Made by a program: the position numbers and the translations under genes. From Campanula takesimana (taxonomy: Eukaryota > Streptophyta > Magnoliopsida > Asterales > Campanulaceae), in assembly GCA_026119855.1 (NCBI GenBank), contig JAOWBW010000025.1, positions 992,001 through 1,056,000 on the forward strand: a stretch of DNA of 64,000 nt. The letters are read 5' to 3'. Below the pieces are notes generated by a model. That model had not been told where the DNA came from and searched no databases. It saw only the letters and a program-made list of their open reading frames with translations. The stretch's first letter is position 1; each line of letters starts with the position of its first letter. Of this stretch, positions 54,961-64,000 are shown one piece after another.

Positions 54961-56330
54961 AACATAAGATACCGCTGATTCCTGATTCGAAGCCAGTCAA
55001 GCAGAAACTCCGCAAAATTAAGCCAGAGTGGTCGGTACAAGTCAAGCAAGAGATAGAGAAACTCCTAAGTGTTGGGCTCATCAAAGTGATAGAGTATCCA
55101 ACCTGGTTGGTTAATACTGTGCAAGTATCCAAAGAAAATGGAAAGGTTCGTGTCTATGTTGATTTCCGCGATCTCAACAGAGCATCTTCGAAAGATGACT
55201 TCCCTCTACCTAACATATACATGCTTGTTGACAATACTGTAAAATACGAAGTCCGTTCGTTTGTAAACGGATTCGCCGGGTACAACCAGATCCTCATGGC
55301 AGAGGAAGACCAGCACAAGACATCGTTTACCATACCCTGGGGGACGTTCTGTTATACAGTCATGCCATTCAGACTCAAGAATGCCGGAGCCACTTACCAA
55401 AGAGTTGTAACTGCACTGTTCTATGACATGATACAAAAAGAGATGGAAGTGTACGTTGATGATATGATCATACACTCTAAAGGCTCCGATGGGCAGCACT
55501 TCGTCGACCTTAGAAAGTTCTTCGAAAGGTTGAGACACTACAAGATGAGGCTTAATCCGGCTAAGTGCACATTTGGGGTAGTGAAAGGGAAAGTCCTTGG
55601 TTACATGGTCACCGAGCGTGGTATAGAAGCAGACCCTGCTAAGATCAAAGCCATCGTTGACATGCCTCCACTTAAGATGCAGAAAGAAGTAAAGGGATTT
55701 ATGAGTCGCCTTCAGTACATTATTCGTTTCATTAATCAACTCACGACAATGTGCGAACCCATCTTCAAACTCCTCAACAAGAATACATCCCTAGAATGGA
55801 CCGAAAAGTGCCAAGAAGCCTTCGAAAAGGTCAAAGAATACTTAGTTAATCATCCCGTATTGGTCCCACCGCATAAAGAAAAACTGTTGACCTTGTACCT
55901 CACAGTCAATCAGACTGCACTAGGGGCTATGCTAGCACAAGATCAACCTGACTCGAGGAAAGAGAATGCCATCTACTTTATCAGCCGTCACTTCCAAGGG
56001 GCTGAATTGAACTACTCTGCATTAGAAAAGTCGTTTGTTGTACTAGTATGGGTGGCTAAGAGACTTAAGCCATACATGGAAGCATTTCCCGTGAAACTGA
56101 TAGCCCGAATGGACCCGATGAAGTACATCTATGAGAAATCACATGTCTCCTCTAGAATAGTTAAGTGGTATTTTATGCTCGTGGGGTATGATATCACTTA
56201 CATCACACAGAAATCCGTAAGAGGTAGAGTCTTTGCTGATCATTTAGCTGAATTTTCATGTGATGAAGCGAAGGGGGAAGACCCGCGATTCCCTGATGAG
56301 GACATCATGGCAATAACAGAAAATAAGTGA
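54961..56330 (+). pseudogene. G reverse transcriptase and RNase H
   Basis: Open frame through KQKLRKIKPEW, VYVDFRDLNRASSKDDFP, IPWGTFCYTVMPF and the YVDD box (EVYVDDMIIHS), then the RT-RNase H connector deleted in F (PIFKLLNKNTSLEW), and the RNase H (LGAMLAQDQ, AIYFISRHFQGAELNYSAL). Ends at TGA 56328-56330, which aligns with a Trp codon in F. This is the best preserved Tat RT in the window. Confidence 0.88.
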
Positions 56331-56771
56331 CAATTATTTTTTGATGGCGCAACCAATAAATGAGGGTATGGTATTGGCATGTTACTAGTAGATCCCTCAG
56401 ATGTCTATACTCCACTCGCAATTCACCTTGACTTTGAGGCCACTAACAACATTGCCAAGTATGAAGCTTGCATAGCGGGGCTTGAAGCAGCCTTAGAAAG
56501 AAATGTGACCGAACTAGAGGTGTACGGGGATTCACAACTCATAATCTATCAATCACTTAAAAAGTGGAAGGTACAAGATCCTACACTTCAGAAATACAAC
56601 GAACATCTCCAAGAATTGGTCAAACAATTCAAAAAAGTCACTTTCTACTATCTTCCTAGAGAAAAGAACCGCTTAGCAGATTCTCTAGCCATGCTAGCAT
56701 CACTCGTAGAGATTCCCAAATGGACTGAAGTAAAAATGTTCAAAGTCGCGAGACGAACGACTCCTTCTTAG
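56331..56771 (+). pseudogene. G archaeal-type RNase H
   Basis: FFDGATNK retains the first Asp that F has lost, and VYGDSQ retains another. The Glu of AEYEA is Lys here (IAKYEACIAGLEAA). A TGA lies near 56361 in NK.GYG. F and G thus have lost different catalytic residues of this domain. Confidence 0.82.
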
Positions 56772-58063
56772 CACTCGATCCTAGACTTTCATGACTACAA
56801 AGAGCTGTGTGACTCTGTTTTCGTGAATGTCTTGGACGATAAACCATGGTACTACGACGTATGGCATTTCCTCCTAGACGAAACATTCCCATCAGACACA
56901 TCACCTAAACAAAGATAGCTCTCAAGCGATTCGCTGCCCAATTCGTGGTTATAGGTGATCGCCTCTACAAGAAGCATCACAAGCAGTGTATACTCTGTAC
57001 TGATGAGCACGAAGCCATAGAAATCATGGACCAAGTCTATCAAGGAGTCTGTGGAACCCACATGAATGGAAACATGCTTGCCAAGAAAGTTATCCGACTA
57101 GGGTACTATTGGGCTATAATGGAAGCCGACTGCGCCGATATGGTTAAGAAATGCCACAAGTGTCAGATACATGCTAACCTGCAACATGCACTTTGAGAAA
57201 GTCTCAAAGTCTCCACATGGGGGAGAGATGTCATCAGCAAAGTCTCACCGATAGATCATAATGGGCACTCGTTCGTATTAGTCGCCGTAGATTACTTCAC
57301 CAAGTAGATCGAAGCTCAATCCTACAAATTCTTAAATGCCAAAAAGGTGGTTCAGTTCATTAAGACCAACATCATATGACGATATAGGGTACCTCATGAG
57401 ATGATATCTGACAATGGCACACACTTTGAGAAAGAATGTGACCAACTACTCATAGAATACAAGATAGAGAGACATCAGTCATCACCGTACCGACCACAGA
57501 CCAATGGAGCAGTCAAAGCTGCTAACAAAATCATAGAGACCATCATCAAAAAAATGGCTAAGACTGGTAGGGACTGGCCCGATAAGCTACCTTTTTCACC
57601 CTGGGGAAACCGTACTTCAATCCGTACCGCCACCGGTGAAACTCCATACGCCCTAGCCTATGGGATGGAAGCAGTATTGCCGATCGAGTTAGAGGTACCA
57701 TCGCTAAGGGTTCTCCTAGAAAATCAAATAAACAAAGTCGCATGGTTAAACAGCCATTACGAACAACTAGCCATGTTAGATGAACGACGACTTCGAGCAA
57801 CCGAGCATATCCAAGCGTATCAACGGAGAATGGCCCGAGCATTCAATAAGAAAGTCAAATCATAAACATCAAAGAAGGGGACCTTGTCCTACGCGAACAT
57901 CGTCTAGGACCGTTTAAACCCAATGGGAAAATGGGGACCAAGGTGGATAGTCCCTTAAATAGTCAAGAAGATCTTCTCCGGAGGAGCGGTACAACTCGCA
58001 GACCTAGATGGAGATCAACTGCCGAAGCCCGTCAACATGGACAAGCTGAAGAAGTACTACTCA
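56772..58063 (+). pseudogene. G integrase
   Basis: Zinc-binding part (VYQGVCGTHMNG, then MVKKCHKCQIH), core WGRDVIS, MISDNGTHF, and NGAVKAANK where Glu is replaced by Lys. Stops near 57196, 57307 and 57378 and frameshifts near 56900 and 57865 break it. The C-terminal part continues to about 58063 in another phase. Confidence 0.82.
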
Positions 58064-58105
58064 TAGCTTCGTCCCCTATTTCAAAAAAAAAAAAGAGAAA
58101 GCTCG

Positions 58106-58135
58106 CTAGGTTGAAAACCCGCAAGGGCGGCCTAG
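58106..58135 (+). other. GNRA-capped hairpin, copy G1
   Basis: CTAGGTTG (58106-58113) pairs fully with CGGCCTAG (58128-58135), with AAAA bulge, CCC/GGG stem and GCAA loop. Confidence 0.72.
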
Positions 58136-58173
58136 GCAAAAGTTAGAGCCGAGAGCACGAGAAAAGAAGCCCG

Positions 58174-58203
58174 CTAGATTGAAAACCTGAAAGGGCGGTC
58201 TAG
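58174..58203 (+). other. GNRA-capped hairpin, copy G2
   Basis: CTAGATTG pairs with CGGTCTAG. The inner stem is CCT/GGG with a T:G wobble and a GAAA loop, so a C to T change here still allows pairing. Confidence 0.72.
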
Positions 58204-58240
58204 GCAAAAATCAGGATGTGCCAAAAAAAAAATAGGGGAC

Positions 58241-58296
58241 AGTCTCGTACGAGGCATCCATGTCTCGTACGAGGCATCCATGTCTCGTACGAGACA
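58241..58296 (+). repeat. Triple 20-bp repeat with CTCGTACGAG palindrome in G
   Basis: Units of TGTCTCGTACGAGGCATCCA occur twice and a third ends GAGACATG. Each contains the perfect 10-bp palindrome CTCGTACGAG. F lacks this insert at the same place. Confidence 0.85.
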
Positions 58297-58341
58297 TGTC
58301 AGGCTTTCAGCAGACGCAATTTTCTCTTTCTTGAACAAGAA

Positions 58342-58390
58342 CTACGATGACCTGAGCTCCTTATTTAATTGATGTAAAAGGAGAGCGTAG
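58342..58390 (+). other. CTACG/CGTAG-clamped hairpin module, copy G
   Basis: Clamp CTACG 58342-58346 with CGTAG 58386-58390. Inner stem CTCCTT (58357-58362) with AAGGAG (58378-58383) around a longer loop. The inner stem sequence differs from F but is still complementary. Confidence 0.6.
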
Positions 58391-58576
58391 GCAGCCTTTT
58401 GGTCCGGTCTATTTTATAAATAAAAATCAAAATCTGGTTCTTTTATTAATTGAATGCATTTTAAAGGAAACAATAGGAAAATTCTCGACATGAATACCAA
58501 CTTGCAAAAGAAAATAAAATTCTAAAAATCTAAAACATTTGTCTATCTATTGCAATCTCTCGATACTCCTAAGGAT

Positions 58577-58858
58577 CTATTTCTTCCTTAACTTAGTAGA
58601 GGCTCGATCATAGTCCGCCTTGTCTTCTTTCTTCCTCTTGAACCAAGGTATCTCAAAACAGGGAGGAACATCAAGTCTGCTGAATACCGAAGGAGTCAAT
58701 CTGGTGAACACGTGAGGCCTGTCAAGAGCTTGAAATTTACCGGGAAGTCCATTCGCCCTCTTCTCATAAAAGTCACTATCCAGAAAGTCTTGAGTAGCAT
58801 CCACACTGATATTAGAAGGATCCTCCTTAGCTTCCTGTAGATACCCTGGGAAACCCAC
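58577..58858 (-). pseudogene. Antisense frame of G, counterpart of aORF1
   Basis: A 93-codon open frame about 190 bp beyond the CTACG module, as in F. It contains HVFTRL and SVFSRL near its middle and a basic C-terminus (KRKKEDKAD, then KLRKK). Its first residues run into the LTR fragment at 58843, so the original start is lost. Similarity to aORF1 is limited to the VFxRL motif, charge and position; homology is likely but unproven. Confidence 0.5.
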
Positions 58859-59046
58859 TACATGGCTAGAGCGGTGGAAGGATCCTAGGATGTCTAACTA
58901 ATTTTAGATTGTAGAGTCGCCACCTATGTTTTTAAAGGAACATAAGAAAAACCTAGAAATAGCCTATTTTATGTACAAAACCAGAGATTCGGGAGAGAAA
59001 GGTTCGGGGTTAGGTGATGGAGTGGGAAGTACTTAAACACTCACTC
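58843..59046 (-). repeat. Inverted LTR end fragment beside G
   Basis: The reverse complement matches 53930-54076 (the end of the F 3' LTR): GTGTTTAAGTACTTCCCA, then GGTTTTTCTTATGTTCCT, CTAGCCATG and GGTATCTACA. It keeps the GGTGGCGACTCT word missing from the F copy. It is cut at 59046 by D. Confidence 0.8.
59042..59046. repeat. Presumed target-site duplication CACTC of element D (left copy)
   Basis: Five bases before the LTR start. The right copy would be beyond the window. Confidence 0.5.
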
Positions 59047-60447
59047 TGTTGGTAGTGGTGCCCTAGGCACGTTTAATAAACGTTGTAATTGTTATCATTT
59101 ATTTCATATCAATAAAGAGATGTTTTGATTATTATTGTTGTTCATGTTTACTTATAATAATCTCCGTCCCTAGTACTTGTTAAGCACTAGTATAAAGGCC
59201 AAATGATCATGGGATGATCATGTTAGATTTATGGGTACTTGTTTGGAACAAGTTACTGGACATGACCCGCTGTATGAGATTTATGTCATGGTCCATGTCG
59301 TACATATATCTCATATTAGTTATGTCATTCGAATCCTTAGACATGAAGTTATTATAGTCTTCCACTTGATGAACATTATGTTTGACATATTCAAACGCTA
59401 CTTTTAACCGGGTAGTTATAAAGTGTATGATTGGCATAATCGAATTCACATAGGGAAGAATAATAAGCTAAATGGATTTGTCCCTCTTCGGAGAGATCTC
59501 AAATGAATTGGTTAGATTAATGTCATTTGGATTATCAACATATTCGGAATCGAGAAAGTATTGAACAAAACAAGTTGATCGTTTGACCATGACTTGTGTT
59601 CAATGAGATCGTGGACAAAGGGATTGTGACATATTCTAAAAGAATACGAACTTGTATCTAGTTATACAATTTGGGTAGGTATGACGGTTTGCTAGAACCT
59701 AATCATATCTTATGGATTCATGTTTGAACCTATTGCCAACTTAGTATAATCCTAGAGGGTCACACACACAATAGAATGAATCCTAAAATGACTATATTGG
59801 AGAATTAAGGCTCTCTGATCCTGGTGTGCGACCGCACAAACCAGGCTGGGCGGCCGCACAGGTTTTGGGCGACCGTACAGCTGATTTTGGGCGGCCGCAC
59901 AGTGTGTCGGGACAGACTTCCTGATTTGATTAGGAAAAGGATTTTGGACGGGTTTTGACACAAGTTTCCTATTTGGAATAGGTCTAACTTGTATATAAAC
60001 AGCCAAATTCGGGCCAGAACAATCCATAGCTTTTATGCAAGTCTCCAAAGGGTTTGAGAGAGTTTTATTTTTTTTAAGACATCCTAGATTGCAGAACAAA
60101 ATATTACACAAATAATATTCCATATAGTTCATATTAATTGTGAAAACGTGTTTCACAATTTTGGTCTAGCAACCAAGATCAAATGTTCTTGATATTCGTT
60201 CAAGGTGTGGATACCGCTAGAGGGTGAAGCTCATCATCTTCAAAGTTCGTATTCTTACTTGTTCGTGATTAAAGCATCAATTTCTCCATCAAGATTAAAG
60301 ACCAAATTCAAAGTCATCAAGGGTTAGTTTTTCTAGTATTCATAACGCTAGTATTTGATCTAATCATATGAATGGATCTATGGGATTTGGGTTTCATAAA
60401 ATTTTAAATGCTATTTTCCGCTGCACATGTTACTCCGAAACCCAACA
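59047..60447 (+). repeat. 5' LTR of element D
   Basis: Starts TGTTGGTAGTGG, ends GAAACCCAACA, 1401 bp. It matches the solo LTR at 28682-30170. GC quartet at 59826-59902 and TATA box TATATAAA at 59992-59999, about 90 bp apart. Confidence 0.93.
59826..59902 (+). promoter_or_regulatory. GC-rich quartet in D LTR
   Basis: GTGCGACCGCAC, GGGCGGCCGCAC, GGGCGACCGTAC and GGGCGGCCGCAC, with ACC and GCC centres alternating. Confidence 0.8.
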
Positions 60448-60448
60448 G

Positions 60449-60460
60449 TGGTAACAGAGC
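60449..60460 (+). promoter_or_regulatory. Primer-binding site of D
   Basis: TGGTAACAGAGC begins two bases after the LTR end; an initiator-Met-type site with one difference from C and H. Confidence 0.88.
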
Positions 60461-62022
60461 CCCGTTCATGTTGATTATTTCAATACTTAGATCATGTTGT
60501 GTGTATATAAATTGTTTGTATGCCTAGCATGATATGAATATTAGATTATATGATGTTTATGTGTTATATGATTTTATGTGGTTTATTGTTTCACAACTTT
60601 AATCGCACTATTGAATCGCACTAAAAATTATGTTGGATTCTGAATTGTTTGATTCTTAATTTTTGATTGGATCAAAGTTTTAATAATTGGGGAAAACAAT
60701 TTTGAGACAAATTTTCGAACTTTAAAAATTCATTCTGATGCTACTGTGCGACCGCACAGAAAACCTTGGGCGGCCACACAAGTTTGGGCGACCGCACTGT
60801 TTTTCCTTGGGCGGCCGCACAGTTGTCAGGATTCTGGTTTTGATTTTCGGTCAGAGTCAGAATCTGAAATTTTGATGTGGTCCGACCAGACCAGTGACAA
60901 GACCAGCCAGACCTACTAATCTGGATTGGATTTTGGGCAGTTGGTTTGGGTGTGGATCCTGGGGTTTGATTTTCCTATTTGTTTTAGTCTTGTGATTCTA
61001 AGATTGGTTTAAGGTTTGGATGGCTAATCTACGTTCATCGAGATTGTGTTTCCCAAACTTGATCGCAATCAAAGTTTCAAAGATAAAACGAAGTTAGAAT
61101 TATGAAGAGTTCATAATTGCTAAAATTGAGAAACAAAGTTCTTGATTCAAAGATTGGAGATCCATGTGGAATTGTAGATGCAATTGGCCTACGTTCATCG
61201 AGACCACCTATTGCTTAGTTTCGGCCACATGGACTACTTTCTTGGTTTCTTGAATTAGTGCGGAATTGTGGATGCCTTATGGTTTAGTTTCGGCCGCACT
61301 TCTTGTTGTCTTGATTTGGAGATAATAAGCAAAGTTGAAATAGTCTCATCCTCATAATTATAGAGAAACTAATGACACATAAATATTATACTTACATTAA
61401 TGGAGATTAATTTAGTGGCTAAACTTGATGCGTAACATGTTTATATTATGTGCTCATAAATGTGTTGTATGCTATATGTGATGAACCTTCAAAGAATGTT
61501 TTAAGTCCTTTATTGTCATGCCATGATTAAAACACTTGTTAATACATGGGTGAATTTAATGTAGACTCGCCCTAGCGAGATGCATTGACTTTATTTATGT
61601 ATGAGCAAGATAGATAATGTGGGCACGCCCTAGCGAGGCACATTAACTATACGTTTAAAATGGTTGGACTTAATTGGGCGTCAAAACAGTTTTGAGCCTA
61701 AGCAAAGATGAGATTTAACATGCTTTTTGAAATAGGATTTCTTAAAGAATCTCATAAAAGGAACTAAGAGTCATATGAGATATGATTGACAAGAGTTGCC
61801 TACCTAATTATATTGATTTTGTGTAATCCGCCTTAGCGAACTTAAAATTAAATTAAAGCGGGATCTTAACCTATTTAAATTATATTATACATTGGATGTG
61901 TGAGAAGGTTATATAATTTAGTGGGAGTATTTTTATTTTTTTTGAAAAAAATATACATTGTTTATTTCTTTAATGAAAATTGGTACTTATTAAATTTTGG
62001 AAATTTTGCATAATTGTAGATA
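60461..62022 (+). other. Untranslated leader of D
   Basis: No frame of note. It contains a second GC quartet (60746-60822), two TCTACGTTCATCGAGA-like words (about 61029 and 61191), two TTTAGTTTCGGCC-like words (about 61217 and 61281) and three GCCYTAGCGA words (about 61569, 61629 and 61832). Confidence 0.7.
60746..60822 (+). promoter_or_regulatory. GC-rich quartet in D leader
   Basis: GTGCGACCGCAC, GGGCGGCCACAC, GGGCGACCGCAC and GGGCGGCCGCAC. It lies 300 bp after the primer site, outside the LTR. No TATA box follows it. Confidence 0.8.
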
Positions 62023-63365
62023 ATGACTAACAACACTCAATCAATTTCGTTGCGATCGATCCTTGAGAAGGATAAGCTCCAAGAGAATAGTACTAACTTT
62101 ATGGATTGGATCCGTAGCCTAAGAATTGTTCTAAGGCAAGAAGATAAGTACATTCTCGATGGACCACTTCCTGCTGAACCAGAACCTACTGCCCCTAGGG
62201 CAGAAAGAGACAATTACAAGAAACATCATAATGATTCTAGAGATGTAAGTTGTCTCATGCTTGCTACTTTGTGCTCAAAACTCCAACAAAGTTTGGAACA
62301 TTTGGAAGCCTATGAGATAGGCTTGGAGTTAAGAGCCATGTTTCAAGAGCAAGCTAGGCAAGAGAGGTACAAAACCATTGTTGCATTCACTTCTTGCAAA
62401 ATGAGTGAAGGGCAACAAGTGAGTCCTCACATGCTTAAAATGAAAGGCTATGTAGAGTATCTTGAGAAACTTGGCTATCCAATTCCATTGGAGCTAGCCA
62501 CGGATCTCATTCTTAATTCATTGCCTAAAAGTTATAATCAGTTTGTGATGAATTATAACATGCATGGAATGGATAAGAATCTCTCCGAGTTGCATGGGAT
62601 GCTTAAAACTGCAGAGATGAAGATTGTGGAGAAAGGTTCTCCTGTGCTCTTGGTTCACGATGGGAAGAAGGCTGGTGCTAAAGGAAAGGGTAAGGCAAAA
62701 GCTGTCAAACCCAAGATAAGCAAGGGAAAGGTTGCCAAGGCTTCTGAGGCAAAACCCGATTCACAAAAGGATGCAATCTGTTTCCATTGTCAAGAAATGG
62801 GTCATTGGAAACGTAATTGCAAGGCTTTCTTGGAAGAGCAAAAGAAGAAGAAGGGCAGTAAGGCTGCGTCGACTTCAGGTATCTATTTGATAGATATTCT
62901 CCTTTCTACCACTGATTCTTGGGTATTGGATACCGGATGTGGTTCTCACATTTGTTTAAATGTGCAGGGACTAAAGAATAGGAGACTGCTTAAAGAGGGT
63001 GAAGTAGACCTACGTGTGGGGAATGGAGCAAGAGTTGCTGCATTAGCCGTAGGGACTTATGAAGTCACTTTACCTTCCGGTTTAATACTTGTTTTGAACA
63101 ATTGCTATTATGTACCGGATTTAAGTAGAAATATTATTTCAATTTCTTATTTGGATAATGAAGGTTTTAAGTTTCTTATTGAGAATAAGAAATTTTCTAT
63201 TTATTTAAATGATGTGCTTTATAGTATTGCTAATTCATTTAATGGCCTTTATGTCTTGGATGTCAAGAATGAAAATAATGAAAATGTCTATCATATAAAT
63301 AAGAAATCTAATCCTAATGATGTAAATCATTCTTATTTGTGGCATTGCCGTCTTGGTCATATTAT
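62023..63365 (+). CDS. D Gag, protease and pre-integrase
   Basis: Starts at the ATG in AATGACTAAC. Copia-type Gag with WIRSLRIVLRQEDKY near residue 29, a Lys-rich linker (210-240), a zinc knuckle CFHCQEMGHWKRNC (253-266) and the protease WVLDTGCGSHIC with catalytic Asp at residue 303. The pre-integrase motif YLWHCRLGHI ends at residue 447. The phase is then lost by a one-base deletion near 63363, so translation would run out of frame to 63486. The reading frame has no other defect. I do not assign the Copia lineage with confidence. Confidence 0.88.
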
Positions 63366-64000
63366 GAGAAGCGTATCTCAAAACTCCATGGGGACGGTCT
63401 CTTGGGTTCATGTGACCTTGGGTCATATGATACTTGTGAGTCGTGTCTTCTTGGGAAAAGGACTAAGACACCTTTTACTAAGCTAGGTGAAAGGGCAAGC
63501 GACTTATTGGGGTTGATACATTCCGATGTATGCGGACCATTAAGTAGCAATGCTAGGGGAGGATTTCAATACTTTGTAACCTTCACCGATGATTATAATA
63601 GATTTGGGTATGTTTACCTAATGAAACATAAAAGTGAAGCATTTGAGATATTTAGAATATTTCAAAATGAAGTAGAAAAACAACTTGGAAAAAGTATTAA
63701 AGCACTTCGATCGGATCGAGGTGGAGAATACTTGAGTCATGAATTTGATGATCATCTAAAGAATTGTGGAATAGTTTCACAATTGACTCCACCCGGAACA
63801 CCACAATGGAATGGTGTGTCTGAGAGGAGAAATCGGACTTTGTTAGACATGGTTCGATCATTGATGAGTCAAGTTGATCTTCCAATATACTTTTGGGGTT
63901 ACGCCCTAGAAACCGCTGCTTTCACACTAAATCATGTTCCAACTAAATCGGTTCCAAAGACTCCATATGAGATGTGGAGCGGAAAGAAACCTAGTTTGTC
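63366..64000 (+). pseudogene. D integrase core, frameshifted, runs off the window
   Basis: Open to the window end in the phase one base from Gag. It begins with NEKRIS-like sequence and CESCLLGK (zinc binding), then IHSDVCGP (first Asp), LRSDRGGEY (second Asp) and WNGVSERRNRT (Glu), so the catalytic triad is complete. Apart from the frameshift at its start nothing is broken. A homopolymer or assembly error would explain it as well as a real mutation. Confidence 0.85.

Larger units (their letters stand above)
54077..58842 (+). mobile_element. Element G: internal fragment of a second Tat element
   Basis: Starts abruptly inside the protease/linker region and runs through RT, both RNases H, integrase, hairpin modules and an antisense frame. 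It has no LTRs in the expected direct orientation. It is similar to F throughout but lacks gag and most of the protease. It is a fragment, not a complete element. Confidence 0.85.
59047..64000 (+). mobile_element. Element D: Ty1/Copia retrotransposon (5' part)
   Basis: 5' LTR, Met-type primer site, a 1.56-kb leader, and a Gag-protease-integrase polyprotein running off the window. Only one frameshift is visible in about 2 kb of coding sequence, so the element is among the youngest here. RT, RNase H and the 3' LTR should follow past 64000. Confidence 0.9.

Noticed and set aside
58843..59046. Start of a + strand 3' LTR of G
   Set aside because: There is no polypurine tract before it, and it matches the reverse complement of the F LTR end rather than the F LTR start.
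1..64000. DNA transposons, Helitrons, endogenous pararetroviruses, tRNA or rRNA genes
   Set aside because: I looked for transposase, Rep/helicase, movement or coat protein motifs and cloverleaf features and found none I could support by eye.

Overview
This is plant nuclear DNA made almost entirely of nested LTR retrotransposons. I see no host gene, rRNA or tRNA gene. The evidence for a plant is Tat-lineage and chromodomain (Tekay-type) Ty3/Gypsy polyproteins, Sirevirus-type and other Ty1/Copia polyproteins, primer-binding sites for plant initiator-Met and Arg tRNAs, and a captured plant mobile domain gene with spliceosomal introns. A eudicot is likely, but I cannot name the species. Element letters below are mine.

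Layout. The backbone is element F, a degenerate Tat-lineage Gypsy element on the + strand. Its 5' LTR lies left of the window. gag-pro-pol runs 13610-20083 and its 3' LTR starts at 53157. Three insertions split it. (1) B, a Tekay-type LTR derivative with inverted ends, occupies 1-344 and 12147-13242. It is itself split by A (345-12146), a Tat/Ogre-like element with 2.6-kb LTRs and no pol (TSD CTTAG). (2) E (20842-38999, TSD ATGGG) has ~3-kb LTRs and almost no coding DNA. It is split by C (25516-35264, minus strand, TSD GAACT), a broken chromovirus. C's integrase is split in turn by a Copia solo LTR (28682-30170, TSD ACATG). (3) H (40623-50427, minus strand, TSD CTGGC) is a Sirevirus-like Copia element with an extra ORF and a truncated 3' LTR. 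Right of F lies G (54077-58842), a second Tat fragment, then an inverted LTR end. Last is D, a young Copia element (59047 to beyond 64000) of the same family as the solo LTR.

Gene content of F. Besides sense gag-pro-pol, F carries two antisense genes between pol and the 3' LTR. aORF1 becomes one open frame when E is removed. A four-exon plant mobile domain gene becomes readable, apart from three stop codons, when H is removed. The F LTR and both antisense genes each have a TATA box just downstream of a cluster of three CpG-rich motifs, so the element looks like a multi-promoter unit.

Most unusual signals. (a) Four-copy clusters of a GGGCGRCCGCAC-like motif recur in the LTRs of three retroelement families and in the D leader. 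(b) Two kinds of structured RNA module recur downstream of Tat pol genes, with base changes that preserve pairing: GNRA-capped hairpins in F and G, and a CTACG/CGTAG-clamped hairpin in A, F and G. (c) LTR ends are arranged as inverted repeats at B and around G.
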